A DNA stretch of 64,000 nucleotides from Akebia trifoliata. Taxonomy: Eukaryota > Streptophyta > Magnoliopsida > Ranunculales > Lardizabalaceae. Positions 45,436 through 55,418 of this stretch are shown here, in pieces. A model generated the notes under the pieces. That model had not been told where the DNA came from, did no database searches, and saw only the letters and a list, made by a program, of their open reading frames with translations. The stretch lies in the NCBI GenBank assembly GCA_017979445.1, contig CM030718.1, positions 14,548,760-14,612,759 of the forward strand, given 5' to 3'. The position numbers were made by a program, and so were the translations under genes. Position 1 is the first letter of the stretch. Each line of letters opens with the position of its first letter.

Positions 45436-45732
45436 ATGCTTTAATTAAGTTTGTAGTTAGTGGCTGGTGGTTATTTTCTGTCATAGAGAATGTGCTGTTA
45501 GTAGTGGTCCAGTAAGTTGTTAGTAGCTGGTAGTTATTTTCTGTCATAGATAATGTTGTTGTTAGTAGTGATCCAGTAAGTTGTTAGTGGCTGGTAGTTA
45601 TTTTCTGAAGTTGTATTTAATCTACTGTTATGAATGAAGAAGGGAGTTGAATTCTAGCTGAACTTGTGGAGGATTTTGGTTCCCTCGAAGCAACCAATTG
45701 TTCGTTTTTATATTATTGTTAAATTCATAACA
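45425..45732 (+). repeat. 3' LTR of element C, 5'-truncated
   Basis: This matches 35028-35339 of the 5' LTR. The first 104 bp are missing together with the end of pol and the PPT. The join lies in GTTATTTATTT, present both in the LTR (35028-35038) and at the integrase-LTR junction, so a microhomology-mediated deletion is likely. Confidence 0.85.
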
Positions 45733-45739
45733 CTTACGA
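45733..45739. other. Putative target-site duplication of element C, right copy
   Basis: CTTACGA, same as 34917-34923. Confidence 0.65.
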
Positions 45740-47132
45740 GTTACAGAATGATCTTCATATCTATCTTTTCGTTAATTAGTAAATTGGAAATCAAACTTCA
45801 TAATTGAAATGCATAATTATTTTTTAGGGTTTGGTGAGAATAAAATGCCCAGAAAATGAGGTGGTGGAGGGTGACCATGATGAATACTACCACACGCACA
45901 CAGAGATGAAGATGTGGCGGTTTTTTTTTTCCATTAGTAATGAAAATATTTGAAAGTAACCTACATTAAGGGGAAACCGTTTCTCCTGTTTCTTTAACAT
46001 AATTAATTTCTTCTTGTTAATCTCTTCATTTTGGTATCTTAATTACTTTTTTTATATATAATATTTTTAGTGGCCTTATTTTAAAAACATTTTTGTTGGC
46101 CTATTTTTTCCATATTCTTTTTGGCTTCAGTAATCTATGGGTAGATTTCTACTTGGTATAAGCAATGCAGTTCCTTTTTGGGGGCATCAAATTCCATATA
46201 AGCTAAAAATATTTGCAGAAGCAATTTTTTTGTTATTCCTTTTGATGTGTAATTCCCGTTTGCATAGAATCTGTCTTCTTAAAATTTAATAGTGGTAATG
46301 ATTATATAATTCAGTTTTGTCCAGTTTTATTCTTTTCTTCTTTTGTGTGTTTGAATTAGAATTCTTAAATATTTTGGTTTATAATGTTGCAAACTGGACT
46401 ATTCAGATTATATTTAGTATGCTTGTGTGTTGTCTTCGTGTAGTGTATGACAAACCTTTTTTCTTGATTCGTTAACTGTCATGATAGATCTCGATTCTAA
46501 TGAAAAGTTTTACAAGTTGTTGCAACATACACATGATCAAAAAAGTAGGTAGGGGCCTAGACATAGCTGTTTATTTTATGAGAACTTCAAATCAAAACAG
46601 CCTACACATAGCTTTATGATCTTCTCAACATAAAGGTCATCCACACAAAAATCAGCTCAATCCTAAGTTTCTAACCCATATTTTGAAATTTTTTTGTTTT
46701 TACTTATGTCCCTTGAATGCTCCCCATATATATATATATATATATAATAAAACACAACTATGTTTACAACATGTGTGTGACACAAACACAGTATTGTGGG
46801 AGACAAATTCAATTAAGAGAAACCTTCTATCGACTAAATTTTTATGGGTTAAACCTCCTATCAAGCTACAGTTAATGGGATCCACTTTATTTTCTTTATT
46901 CTTTACCTCTTCTAACTTTGCTATATTTCCTTTTTTACATTTTTCTACTTTTACCACCTTAACTCGAAAGATGATGTCCTCTGATGTAGATAGGCTTGCC
47001 GACACTTATCTCAATGTCTATGTTAAGAAACATTGAAAAAAGAAATCAGCAACATTCACTGAGTCAACTTTGTTTGATCTAGTCAACTCACTATAATCTT
47101 TGTTTGGTATACAAGATCTAGTCTAACTTCTG
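45740..47132. other. Unassigned DNA with an AT microsatellite and a dispersed repeat
   Basis: No gene recognised. (AT)n covers about 46726-46746. At 46880-47005 the phrase TTCTAACTTTGCTATATTTC and the ACCACCTTAACTCGAAAG end resemble 47708-47905 and 62190-62260. ORFs of about 100-117 codons on both strands at 46683-47036 carry no domain. Confidence 0.4.
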
Positions 47133-47670
47133 TTAGGACCCTTTCTTTTATTGAATTTTTATTTTTTAGGTTGTTTAAGTAGTCTTAATTTGTTTTTCTT
47201 TCAATTTTAGAGAGTTTATTTATCTAATTAGTTCTAATTTGTTTTATGTTTAAAAATCGTTTTTATTCTTTAAGTTATAGTTAGAAGTCCTTTTAGATGT
47301 CTAAATTGAGTTCTAATTGGATTAGAAAATTAGTAATATGTTATATAGATTAGGAAATTACTTTTTAATATTTTAGAAGATTTCTGAGTTGTTATGGAGG
47401 AGTTATCTGTATAAGGAGTTCCAATAAATAAATTCAAAAATTAATGTTTTTGAAGATTGATTAATAAAATAACAAAAGAGGAGATTTTTCTTTTCTTTCT
47501 TTGTTTTCTTTTGAGCATAAGAACCCGATATTGGTTCTTAATTTTAGTGTTTGTGATTGTTTTCCATCAATCTCAAATCTAGATTGAAGTTTCTAGTATG
47601 TTTTACTCGACATAGAGATTTTCATTACTCCTAGTTCTTGGGATTGCATCGTAGAATCAGATTTTTAACA
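47133..47670 (+). repeat. Possible solo LTR (538 bp)
   Basis: It starts TGTTAGGACCC and ends ATTTTTAACA, so the ends form the short inverted repeat TGTTA/TAACA. A TATA-like TGTATAAGGAG lies near 47410. The flanking pentamers (ACTTC and TAAAC) do not match, so either the boundaries are off or the duplication has decayed. Confidence 0.35.
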
Positions 47671-48911
47671 TAAACTCTAGGTTTGTGTGTTCTACCCTAC
47701 ATCACCTTCTTCTAATTTTACTATATTTCATCTTTTGTCCCTTTAATCTACTTTATTATTTTTCATCTTTTATCCTTTTAATCTCAATTTTTTTTAATAA
47801 TACATTTTTCATCAAACTATATTCTCAAATTTTATAGTAATATCACTTCAATTTTATATTTTTTTTCACTTTTACTCCCTTAACCCGAGAGAGGATGCGC
47901 GAGCCACAAGTACCAGTGAACTCTAGTATATATATACTAATGAGAATGTCCGTGCCTACGACACAGGTGATAATGTGTACATGTGTTTCTAATCATGCGT
48001 GAGGGTGGGAAACCCATTCTTGCACCTCTAATAAATGTCCGACAATGTTAGTCAACCCATCATCTTTAACCTCTTGGCAAACCCCATTCTCACACCCCTC
48101 AAATATTTTGAATGGCTTTTCGTCTAAGTAATTGGACAAATATCATAAAGTTATATTAGAAAGAGTCAAGTTAGTCTTCCTCAATGAGGGTTCAACAGTT
48201 ACACGCAAGGTTGACTAAGAGTTCATCAAAATATAGAGTGATTTCTTAAAATTACCTAACATTGAATAAAAGTGGGAATATATAACTTTTAAATATAATA
48301 ATTGTAGTGATTTTTCAAACTAATGACACCCCTTGACTTTGGTCATTTATTAGAGTCTTAACATAAAAGGGTTGAAGTACCCTTGTCTTCAACCTCTGCC
48401 AATATCCCTTGGCAGCACCATTGCACCTAAACCTAAACTTGGGGGATTAAGGGGGGACATAGTAAATGTACTAAAATTTAGATTTTTGTTGTACCCATTG
48501 GTTATTTTCCTATTTCTTTTCATAAAATATATTTATTTGGGTATTTTATATAGATTGATAAAAGTTCTTCAACTATCTAACCTAAGAGTAACATAGGGTT
48601 TTGGGAGACATTGAAGATGATAGTTTTAAAGAAAGAAAAAATAAGCGATATTTACTAAGTGGTTGACTATGTTTAGTAGGATAAAAGAAATAATCTTATA
48701 GGTTGAAGACAATGAGGTTAAGCGAAAATCCAAGGGTTTTTGTTATGTTGAAGGTGATGGCATCTTGATCATCTTTGTTAGTCTCCATCCATGACTGAAG
48801 GTGTACCTCTATTCTCAGCAAAGCTTGAAGGTGTACCTCAAACTTACCATTTTAGGGAGTCTGTGGTCTCGTGCTGCTGTAGTTTTCCAGTCTTGGTTAG
48901 TCCAATTTTTT
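47671..48911. other. Unassigned AT-rich DNA with dispersed repeat
   Basis: 47700-47905 shares TTCTAATTTTACTATATTTC with 62200 and resembles 46880-47005. A 16-bp palindrome TAGTATATATATACTA lies at 47927-47942. No gene recognised in 48000-48911. Confidence 0.4.
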
Positions 48912-49137
48912 CTGAGAGCTATCATTAGAACCCCAAATTTAACGTATTACACCCCAATTTCTTAAATTATTTATCACAACCTAATTAAAGATTAACACAC
49001 AACATTCAAACATTACAAAAGTTTTGTTGAAGTTATTGACTTAACATTATAAAGCATTATAACAAATTCAAACAACTTCAGAAGTTATTTACAATTAGGA
49101 TTAGGCCCAAATAAAATCTTAAATCTAACAAATAGAG
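48912..49137. repeat. Dispersed repeat, family shared with 15680-15790 and 34020-34325
   Basis: Begins near GAGAGCTATCATTAGAACCC and includes TTTCTTAAATTATTTATCAC, AACATTATAAAG and GGCCCAAATAAAATCTTAAA. Parts recur at the other two sites in the same or opposite orientation. It is probably a small DNA transposon, but I could not define terminal repeats. Confidence 0.45.
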
Positions 49138-49140
49138 ATC

Positions 49141-49141
<1 letters not shown>

Positions 49142-49184
<43 letters not shown>
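49142..49184. repeat. (GA)n microsatellite
   Basis: About 21 GA units. The apparent serine-leucine run on the other strand is an artefact. Confidence 0.95.
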
Positions 49185-49187
<3 letters not shown>

Positions 49188-49206
49188 TAGAAATTGCTAC
49201 TGTGTC

Positions 49207-49327
49207 AATAACCTCCTTGTCCACATCAAATAGAGATCTGAATCTCCACATGGACAATAACCTCCTTGTCCACATCAAATAGAGATCTGAATCTCCACAT
49301 GGACAATAACCTCCTTGTCCACATCAC
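49207..49327. repeat. 49-bp tandem repeat, 2.5 copies
   Basis: Units starting AATAACCTCCTTGTCCACAT at 49207, 49256 and 49305 are almost identical, so the duplication is recent. Confidence 0.92.
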
Positions 49328-50360
49328 ATTCATACCCTAATACATCAAAGAAAAAAACATTTTAAATTAAGATAGATATCACTTTTAACAATCCAATTTT
49401 TTTTCTAAATCAAGAAAATTAACTTGTTTTCAATGAACCCCCATATCCAAATTTCAATCCAAACCTCAAGAGAGAAACAAAATAGACCTGATCAGTTGAA
49501 AATTTCTCTTTTAGCTTATATTAAGTAAAAAGGATAAAATCTGAGGCATTCTCTAGACAATTATTTTCTCCAAATCAGTTTACCAATTGATTTCTAAGTG
49601 GAATTTATTTTGAGTCGTCAAAAGAAAAATTATAATATGATCAAAATCAGTAATAAAGATACAAAATGGGTAAGAAAGAAATAGTATAAAATCAAATTTT
49701 GGACTAAAGAATTCGATTCAACACCATTACTTCATCATCCTCAAACATTCCAAAACTGGAAATATTGCAATACATAATGGTGAAATGCTTAAAAAGATAT
49801 CACTGGGGTAATATCTTAGTGATATGGATAAAAGATCAAATGGATCATATAAGATCCCTCATCTATATCTTGACCCACCAATAATAATGATTGATGAGCA
49901 CAGGCGTCAACAAAACAACTACAGTGCAAGTAGTTACTTGAGACCAGTGGCCATGTCACAAACCTATTTTCTAATTGTTCCTCAACTTTACGAATAAAGT
50001 TCTCCTGATATATAGAGCATCACCATGTTTAGAACTTTAGATAGATCTCTGATTCAGTGGGCTCTTGTTTCTTTTTCTAGGCCAAAATAGGAGCACCATC
50101 AAGGAAGTACCAAACTCCGTGATGGACAACAGTAACCCCATAGCATCAATTCTCTTCCTTGAATATAATAGGATCAGTTGCTAAATATTACCAACTGATT
50201 TCAGGGACGCATTGATTAGTAGCAGTTAGAAATTATTGAAAACAATAGTTTGAAAATAGAACAAATCACAGAGAGAATGTTGCCAACTGTTTTCAGGGAC
50301 CCACCCCTTTATTTCATTGAAACAATCCCCAATATTATCTATCAGCACTAATTAGTAGCA
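49328..50360. other. Unassigned DNA
   Basis: AT-rich sequence with no recognised gene or transposon. Confidence 0.4.
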
Positions 50361-51003
50361 GTTAGCAAACCACAGAGAGATCATAAACCTATTGATAGGT
50401 TGAAAACAACCTATTGCAAACTGTAAAACACAGAATGAAAGTAAGTTTTAAAAAAAAAAAAAAAAAAACCCATTAAGTTGAAATATCTTAGTTTACTTGA
50501 AATGCTGAGAATAAGACACACTTTATGAAGAACACCAATCAACTTCTCCTACAACCTGCACAAAAAGCTGATAGATTTCAGCGATCAAACAACGAATCAA
50601 GCCCAGATTGATACAACCCAGAAAGACTAACACAAAATGAAAGAAAGAATAAATAAAAAAAAATCAACTTAGCAAACTACAGAGAGACCATAAATCTATT
50701 GAAAACAATAGGTTGAAAACAAACCTATTGCAAATGGTAAAACATAGAATGAAAGAAAGTTGTAAGAAAACACCCATTAAGTAAAAATTTCTTTGTTTAC
50801 CTGAAAATGCTGAGAATAAGACACACTATGACGAACACCAGTCAGCTTCTCCTACAACCTGTACAAAAAGCAGATTGATTTCTTGATCAAATCCAGATTG
50901 ATAAAACCCACAAAGACGAACACAAAATGAAAGAAAGTAAAAAATAAAAATAATCATTAAGTTAGCGTCACTTGTTCTACTTGAAAATCCTGAGAATTAG
51001 ACA
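50361..51003. repeat. Imperfect tandem duplication of about 310 bp
   Basis: Segments near 50365-50660 and 50675-50945 share AAACCTATTGCAAA, GCTGAGAATAAGACACACT and CTTCTCCTACAACCTG in the same order. A third partial copy (GAACACAAAATGAAAGAAAG, CTGAGAATTAGACAC) reaches 51003. Nothing in it looks coding. Confidence 0.75.
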
Positions 51004-51063
51004 CTTATCTTTAAAAAAAAAGGCAAATTGAACGGAAAGCAGATTGTTTTCAACGAATCAAAC

Positions 51064-51410
51064 TCATATGTAATAAAATATAATTGAGTTGGTATAATTG
51101 TTTGACACCAACCTTTACGTCGGACCCATTTTAACCACGTAGGAAAAGTCACCTATCCTGACCGTAAATAGCGGGTGGAATTCACATGCCTATTCTACAT
51201 AGGAGTGCAAATTTGGTCGGCCCAAAGTTTCATATTGAATATACAAAGTATTGGACTAGGCCTTTATTTTATGAAGTTTCCTAACCAGCAAACCTCAGTG
51301 ATTGGTATTCACATGCATGTTTTACTTCGCGGTGCAGATTGGGTTGTGCCAAGCTTCATTAGATGTTCTACTTATAAAGTTTGTTATCCAGCAAACCTTT
51401 AATTCAAATT
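51064..51410. repeat. Short imperfect repeat region
   Basis: Phrases ATTCACATGCCT/ATTCACATGCATG, GTGCAAATTTGG/GTGCAGATTGGG and CCAGCAAACCT occur twice about 125-150 bp apart. It may be a fragment of a repeated element. A 75-codon ORF across it has no domain. Confidence 0.4.
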
Positions 51411-51612
51411 ATATATATAAAAAAATGATCTAAGAACTGTTAAAAATATTAGTTTTTCAAATTTTTTTTCATCGAATCTGAGTTTTTCCCTGAAATCTGG
51501 GTGATAGTGGTGTTGGATTGCCAATTTGATAATTTATGTGGGCCTAATGAACCTTAGTGAGATTCAAAATCTTATTTAGCCATGCTAGCCTAATTCATAA
51601 GGGAAGCGTTTG

Positions 51613-51933
51613 GAAGCCCTAAAAAGAGCCAAACATTTTTCAAAATAGGGGTTAGAAGTTTCCAAATGGGCTGATTTTTTGTGAGGATGATCTCTATGGT
51701 GAGGAGACCATCCTCACCAAAAATCAGTTCATTCAAAAACTTCTAACCTTAGTTTACAAGTTGAAGAATCATAGGACTGTCTGATTTTTGTACATCACTT
51801 TTGATGGGGTTAAAAGTTTTGGAATGGGATGATTTTTGGTGAGGATGATCTCCTTCAATCATCCCATTCCAAAACTTTTAACCCCTATTTTGAAAAAAAT
51901 TTGGCACAATGTTTGGCTCTCTTTAGGGCCTTC
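51613..51933. mobile_element. Fold-back MITE-like element
   Basis: The ends, GGAAGCCCTAAAAAGAGCC and (reverse complement of the right end) GAAGGCCCTAAAGAGAGCC, are inverted copies, followed on both arms by CAAAATAGGGGTTAGAAG/TAAAAG. Two further hairpins lie inside: a 27-bp perfect inverted repeat (51806-51832 with 51859-51885) and a 19-bp one (51671-51689 with 51709-51727, one or two mismatches). No clear target duplication was found. Confidence 0.7.
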
Positions 51934-52292
51934 GAACTCCACCTAATTCATAAAGCTGGGTTTGTTTTGCAAAGAGACTCCTGCCCATTTCATTTTTCTC
52001 TATCATCGTCCCCACTCTTTGCCATCGCCTCTCCTCTCTACCCACTCTCTCTCCTCTTTGGGTTTCCCCTCTATTCTCTTGACATCGCCCTCTCCTCTCC
52101 ACTCTTGCTCTCTACTTTAAGCTCTCTCTCGACACGGTAATTTCTCTCTATGAGGAGATTACTATATTGTGAGCTTCTAAATGCCATGGTTTCCTCATTT
52201 TTGGGTTCTTTTTTTCCTCTAAATGTCATGGAACCATTTTATTGTGAGCTTTTAAATGCCACAAAACCTTTTTATTTTGTCTATTGGTTCAT
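51934..52292 (+). other. Pyrimidine-rich DNA left of element D
   Basis: CT-rich sequence (51975-52135) resembles plant 5' UTR sequence. No coding exon is supported. Element D is inserted at 52293-52297. Confidence 0.4.
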
Positions 52293-52297
52293 CATTT
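52293..52297. other. Target-site duplication of element D, left copy (CATTT)
   Basis: CATTT precedes TGATGAGCTC; the same pentamer follows the other LTR at 61626-61630. Confidence 0.9.
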
Positions 52298-52736
52298 TGA
52301 TGAGCTCTTAACATCGATTCTCAAAATAAATTAATGCGGAAATAAAGAACTTAATAAAAGATAATCAAAATCTGAAAACACTACCCAAAAGTCGTACCTC
52401 AGGCCATTGATTCTCACGTACTTCTTCCTACTGGCGTAACAAACGACTCAACCTCGCTCGGCACTTCCAAAACTCGGATATACTCTTTTAGATGGTGTAA
52501 AACTGATGGAGATTGAGAGAGTAAGTAGTTTTGGGGACCAAACGAAGCTATTTATAACCAAACTTGGTTGAGGCTTCCATCAAGCACTAGACCACGCCTT
52601 GGTTCGTTGTCACAATTCAAATCTATAGTGGATCATATTTTCTAACTACAAGAAACGTGTTGGAGGCATCGTGGACCACCTCAAGGGTTCCGAAAAAGAA
52701 GGGTTATAGATCTTTTCACTAGAATCGGAGCTAACA
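52298..52736 (-). repeat. 3' LTR of element D (439 bp)
   Basis: Plus-strand ends TGATGAGCTC and GAGCTAACA. It matches 61185-61625. A TATA box (TATAAATA on the minus strand) lies at 52549-52556. Confidence 0.92.
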
Positions 52737-52750
52737 TTCTCCCATTTGGT
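52737..52750 (-). other. Polypurine tract of element D
   Basis: On the minus strand CCAAATGGGAGAA abuts the LTR start TGTTAGC. Confidence 0.65.
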
Positions 52751-53041
52751 CCACAATACAAATGTCTTATCTTAAATCTATCGATAATCTGCATTAAGTA
52801 ATAAATACATTAATCATGACGATAAGTCCTCTAATGACGAGTATTACCTTCCATGTATTACAATGTATTTATTTCTTAATATTATACTTTATGTGGTAAC
52901 ATTTCTTAATGAATAAACTCTACGTTTATTCTGGTCCTCCACAAATGAAGTTTCTCAAAATAAATTAAAGTGCACATAAATATGAGAAAACATCACAATC
53001 ATAAGAGTTTCATTAAATAACATTGTACATACAATGAAAAA
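52751..53041 (-). other. 3' untranslated region of element D
   Basis: AT-rich sequence between the pol stop and the PPT. Nothing coding seen. Confidence 0.6.
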
Positions 53042-53640
53042 TTACAGAATGGAACTAAGTCCCATATTCACTACATGATCTTTGAATTTCAACGGTGGCA
53101 TGCCTTTAGTCAAAGGATCAGTGATTATCAATTTAGTACTAACGTGCTCAATGACCACTTTCTTTTTTTTTAACACGTCTCCTTATGGCTAAATACTTAA
53201 TGTCGATGTGTTTACTTCGACTTCTACTTTTGTTATTTTTAGCCATGAAAACAACAGCTGAATTATCGCAATACATTCTCAATAGCTTAGAGATAGAATC
53301 CATAATTCTAAGCCCAGATATGAAACTCTTAAGCCATACACCATGCGAAGTAGCCTCAAAATAAGAAACGAACTCGACTTCTATAGTGGAAGTGGCAGTA
53401 AAGGTCTGCTTGGCACTTCTCCATGATATAGTTCCATCGGCCATTATAAAAATGTATCCTGATGTTGATTTGCGTGAATCAACACAGTCAACAAAGTCAG
53501 AATCTGAGTAACCAATCACTTCCAAATTGTCCATTCGTCTATACATAAGCATGTAGTTCTTAGTTCCTTGAAGGTACCTCATCACTTTCTTTGCAGCTCT
53601 CAAGTGGTCTAAAACTGGATTACTATGATATCGTCCAACA
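53042..53640 (-). pseudogene. Element D RNase H and end of pol
   Basis: The frame starts RAAKKVMRYLQGTKNYMLMY and includes GYSDSDFVDCVDSRKSTSGY, ISWRSAKQTFTATST and MYCDNSAVVFMAKNNKS. After a break near 53148 it continues IEHVSTKLIITDPLTKGMPP to a TAA at 53042. The RNase H acidic positions (D in YSDSDF, E in IEVEF, D in YCDNS) are present. It would degrade the RNA template during reverse transcription. Confidence 0.9.
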
Positions 53641-54510
53641 TTCCTACAATAAATGCAACGTCAGGTCTTGTGCAGACCTAAGCATATATTAGGCTTCCAA
53701 CAGTAGAAGCATATGGAATGTTTTTCATTTGTTCCCTCTCAAGGTCGTTCTTCAGACATTGGTTCAAATTGAATCTATCACCCTTCACAATGGAAGCAAC
53801 ACTTGGTGAATAATCCTTCATCCAAAATCTCTCTAAAACCTTATTGATACAGGTTTCATGCGACAGACCCAAGATACCTTGAAATCTATCTCTATGGATC
53901 TTAATGCCAATGACATAAGACGTCTCACCCATATTTTCATATCAAAGTTTTTAGAGAGGAATTGTTTCACCTCATGCAGCAAACCCTTATCATTGGTTGC
54001 TAGCAAAATATAGTCCACATATAAAATAAGAAAATAAATTTTACTCCCATTGACCTTTTGGTATATACATTGATTCTACAAAACCAAATAAAGAAATTAC
54101 ATTATGAAATTTCAAATACCATTGGCAGGATGCTTGTTTTATACCGTATATGGATTTCTTGAGCTTGCAAACCAATTGCTCACCATCACGAAAGGGGAAT
54201 CTTTTAAGTTGTTTCATGTAAATCTCCTCCTCTAGATCTCCATTAAGAAACGTCATTTTCATATCCATTTGTTGCAACTCCAAATCAAAATGGGCTACTA
54301 ATGCCAAAATTACAAGCAAGGAATCTTTCTTAGATACAGGAGAAAAGGTCTCCGTGTAATCAATTTCTTCTTTCTGAATGAATCCCTTAGCAACAAGTCT
54401 TACTTTGTATCTCTCAATATTGCCTAATGAGTCTTTATTTGTCTTAAATACTCATTTACAACCTTGCATTATTAAGCAACTCAACAAGGTTACAGACTCT
54501 GTTACTCTTT
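53641..54510 (-). pseudogene. Element D reverse transcriptase
   Basis: Motifs in order: FKTNKDSLGNIERYK, RLVAKGFIQKEEIDYTETFS, LALVAHFDLELQQMDMKMTF, LVCKLKKSIYGIKQASCQWY. The catalytic YVDD motif reads YVDY here (54010-54021), so the second aspartate is lost. Further on come GIKIHRDRFQGILGLSHETC and PYASTVGSLIYA. Stops lie at several places, for example TGA at the W of CKW and a cluster near 53940-54060. Confidence 0.9.
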
Positions 54511-55413
54511 ATAGAATTCATTTTTTCTTCTATGGTACTGTATCATAATTCTGATTCTTTGGAACTCATGGCTTGTGAAAAAGACTTGGGATCATTTTCG
54601 GCTTCAATGTTGTAGTCAAATTCTTGTAGATATACAACATAATCATCAAGAATTGTTGATCTCTTAGTTCTAGCAGATCTTCTTAATGTCGCACCATCAT
54701 ATTCCTTGAAAGTATGAGGTTCAACTCATTGTTCAGCAGTTTCGGGCAACTCTTGAACATCCTAATCTACTAGAATATTGTCAACAGTTTGTGAAACTTC
54801 AATGATTGGTTGTTCAATACCAGTTTGTACTTGAGGGGCTCAGTGAACAACAACCAATCTATCACCTGAAGTGGAAGGTTGAGACTCTGAATGATCCTTC
54901 TCAGGACCTATAATCTTGATTTGATTGCTCCCACTAATCACGTCATTTTCAAGAAATTTTGCATTTCTTGATTCCACAATCCCAGTGTTGTACGATGGAC
55001 AAAAAAATCTGTAACCTTTAGACATTTCAACATATCCAATGAAATACCCACTAATGGTCATTAGGTCTAGCTTCTTTTCTTGTAGATTATAAATTCTTAC
55101 TTCAGACAGACATTCCTAAACGCGCATATGTTACAAACTCGATTTCCAACCCTTCTATAATTCAAATGGCGTTTGAAGAACAGCCTTGGTTGGAACTCGA
55201 TTTAATATATACACTGACGTCTTAAGTGCTTCAGCCCACAAGGAATTAGAAAGATAGGAGTTACTTAGCATACTCCACACCATATCCAATAATGTTCGGT
55301 TTCTTCTTTTTGCTACACCATTCTAGTCCGGTGAACCAAGCATGGTGTATTGAGTAACAATCTCATGCTCTCGAAGAAACTTTGCGAATGCCCCAGGTAC
55401 TTGTCTATCCTCT
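54511..55413 (-). pseudogene. Element D integrase C-terminal half and linker
   Basis: The frame picks up after the solo LTR with YIEDRQVPGAFAKFLREHEI, then [32 protein letters not shown]. The catalytic glutamate of integrase (normally VAERRNR) is lysine here (55308-55310). [20 protein letters not shown] follows, then GYFIGYVEMSKGYRFFCPSY and an acidic, glutamine-rich linker towards RT. Several glutamine or arginine codons are stops. Confidence 0.9.
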
Positions 55414-55418
55414 ATGTA
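55414..55418. other. Target-site duplication of solo LTR E, left copy
   Basis: ATGTA precedes the LTR end TGTGGCACC. The right copy (58385-58389) is GTGTA, one base different. Confidence 0.7.

Larger units (their letters stand above)
34924..45732 (+). mobile_element. Element C: Ty3/gypsy retrotransposon interrupted by a CACTA element
   Basis: The plus-strand order is LTR, PBS, gag, protease, RT, RNase H, integrase and truncated LTR. It spans about 4.06 kb once the 6,747-bp CACTA insertion with its duplicated triplet is removed. Gag with a CYNCDEK..GPGHKC knuckle, protease DTGSTHNF and [11 protein letters not shown] are of the chromovirus-like type. A chromodomain cannot be checked because the end of pol is deleted. 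Stops and shifts occur in all domains. Confidence 0.9.

Noticed and set aside
46683..47036. Overlapping ORFs of 117 (+) and 101 (-) codons
   Set aside because: They include the (AT)n tract and a dispersed repeat; no domain on either strand.
47927..47965. Possible Helitron 3' hairpin around GTGCCTACGACAC
   Set aside because: No CTRR terminus directly after it and no TC start could be tied to it.
49078..49278. Minus-strand ORF with a long SLSLSL run
   Set aside because: It is the (GA)n microsatellite and neighbouring 49-bp repeat translated.
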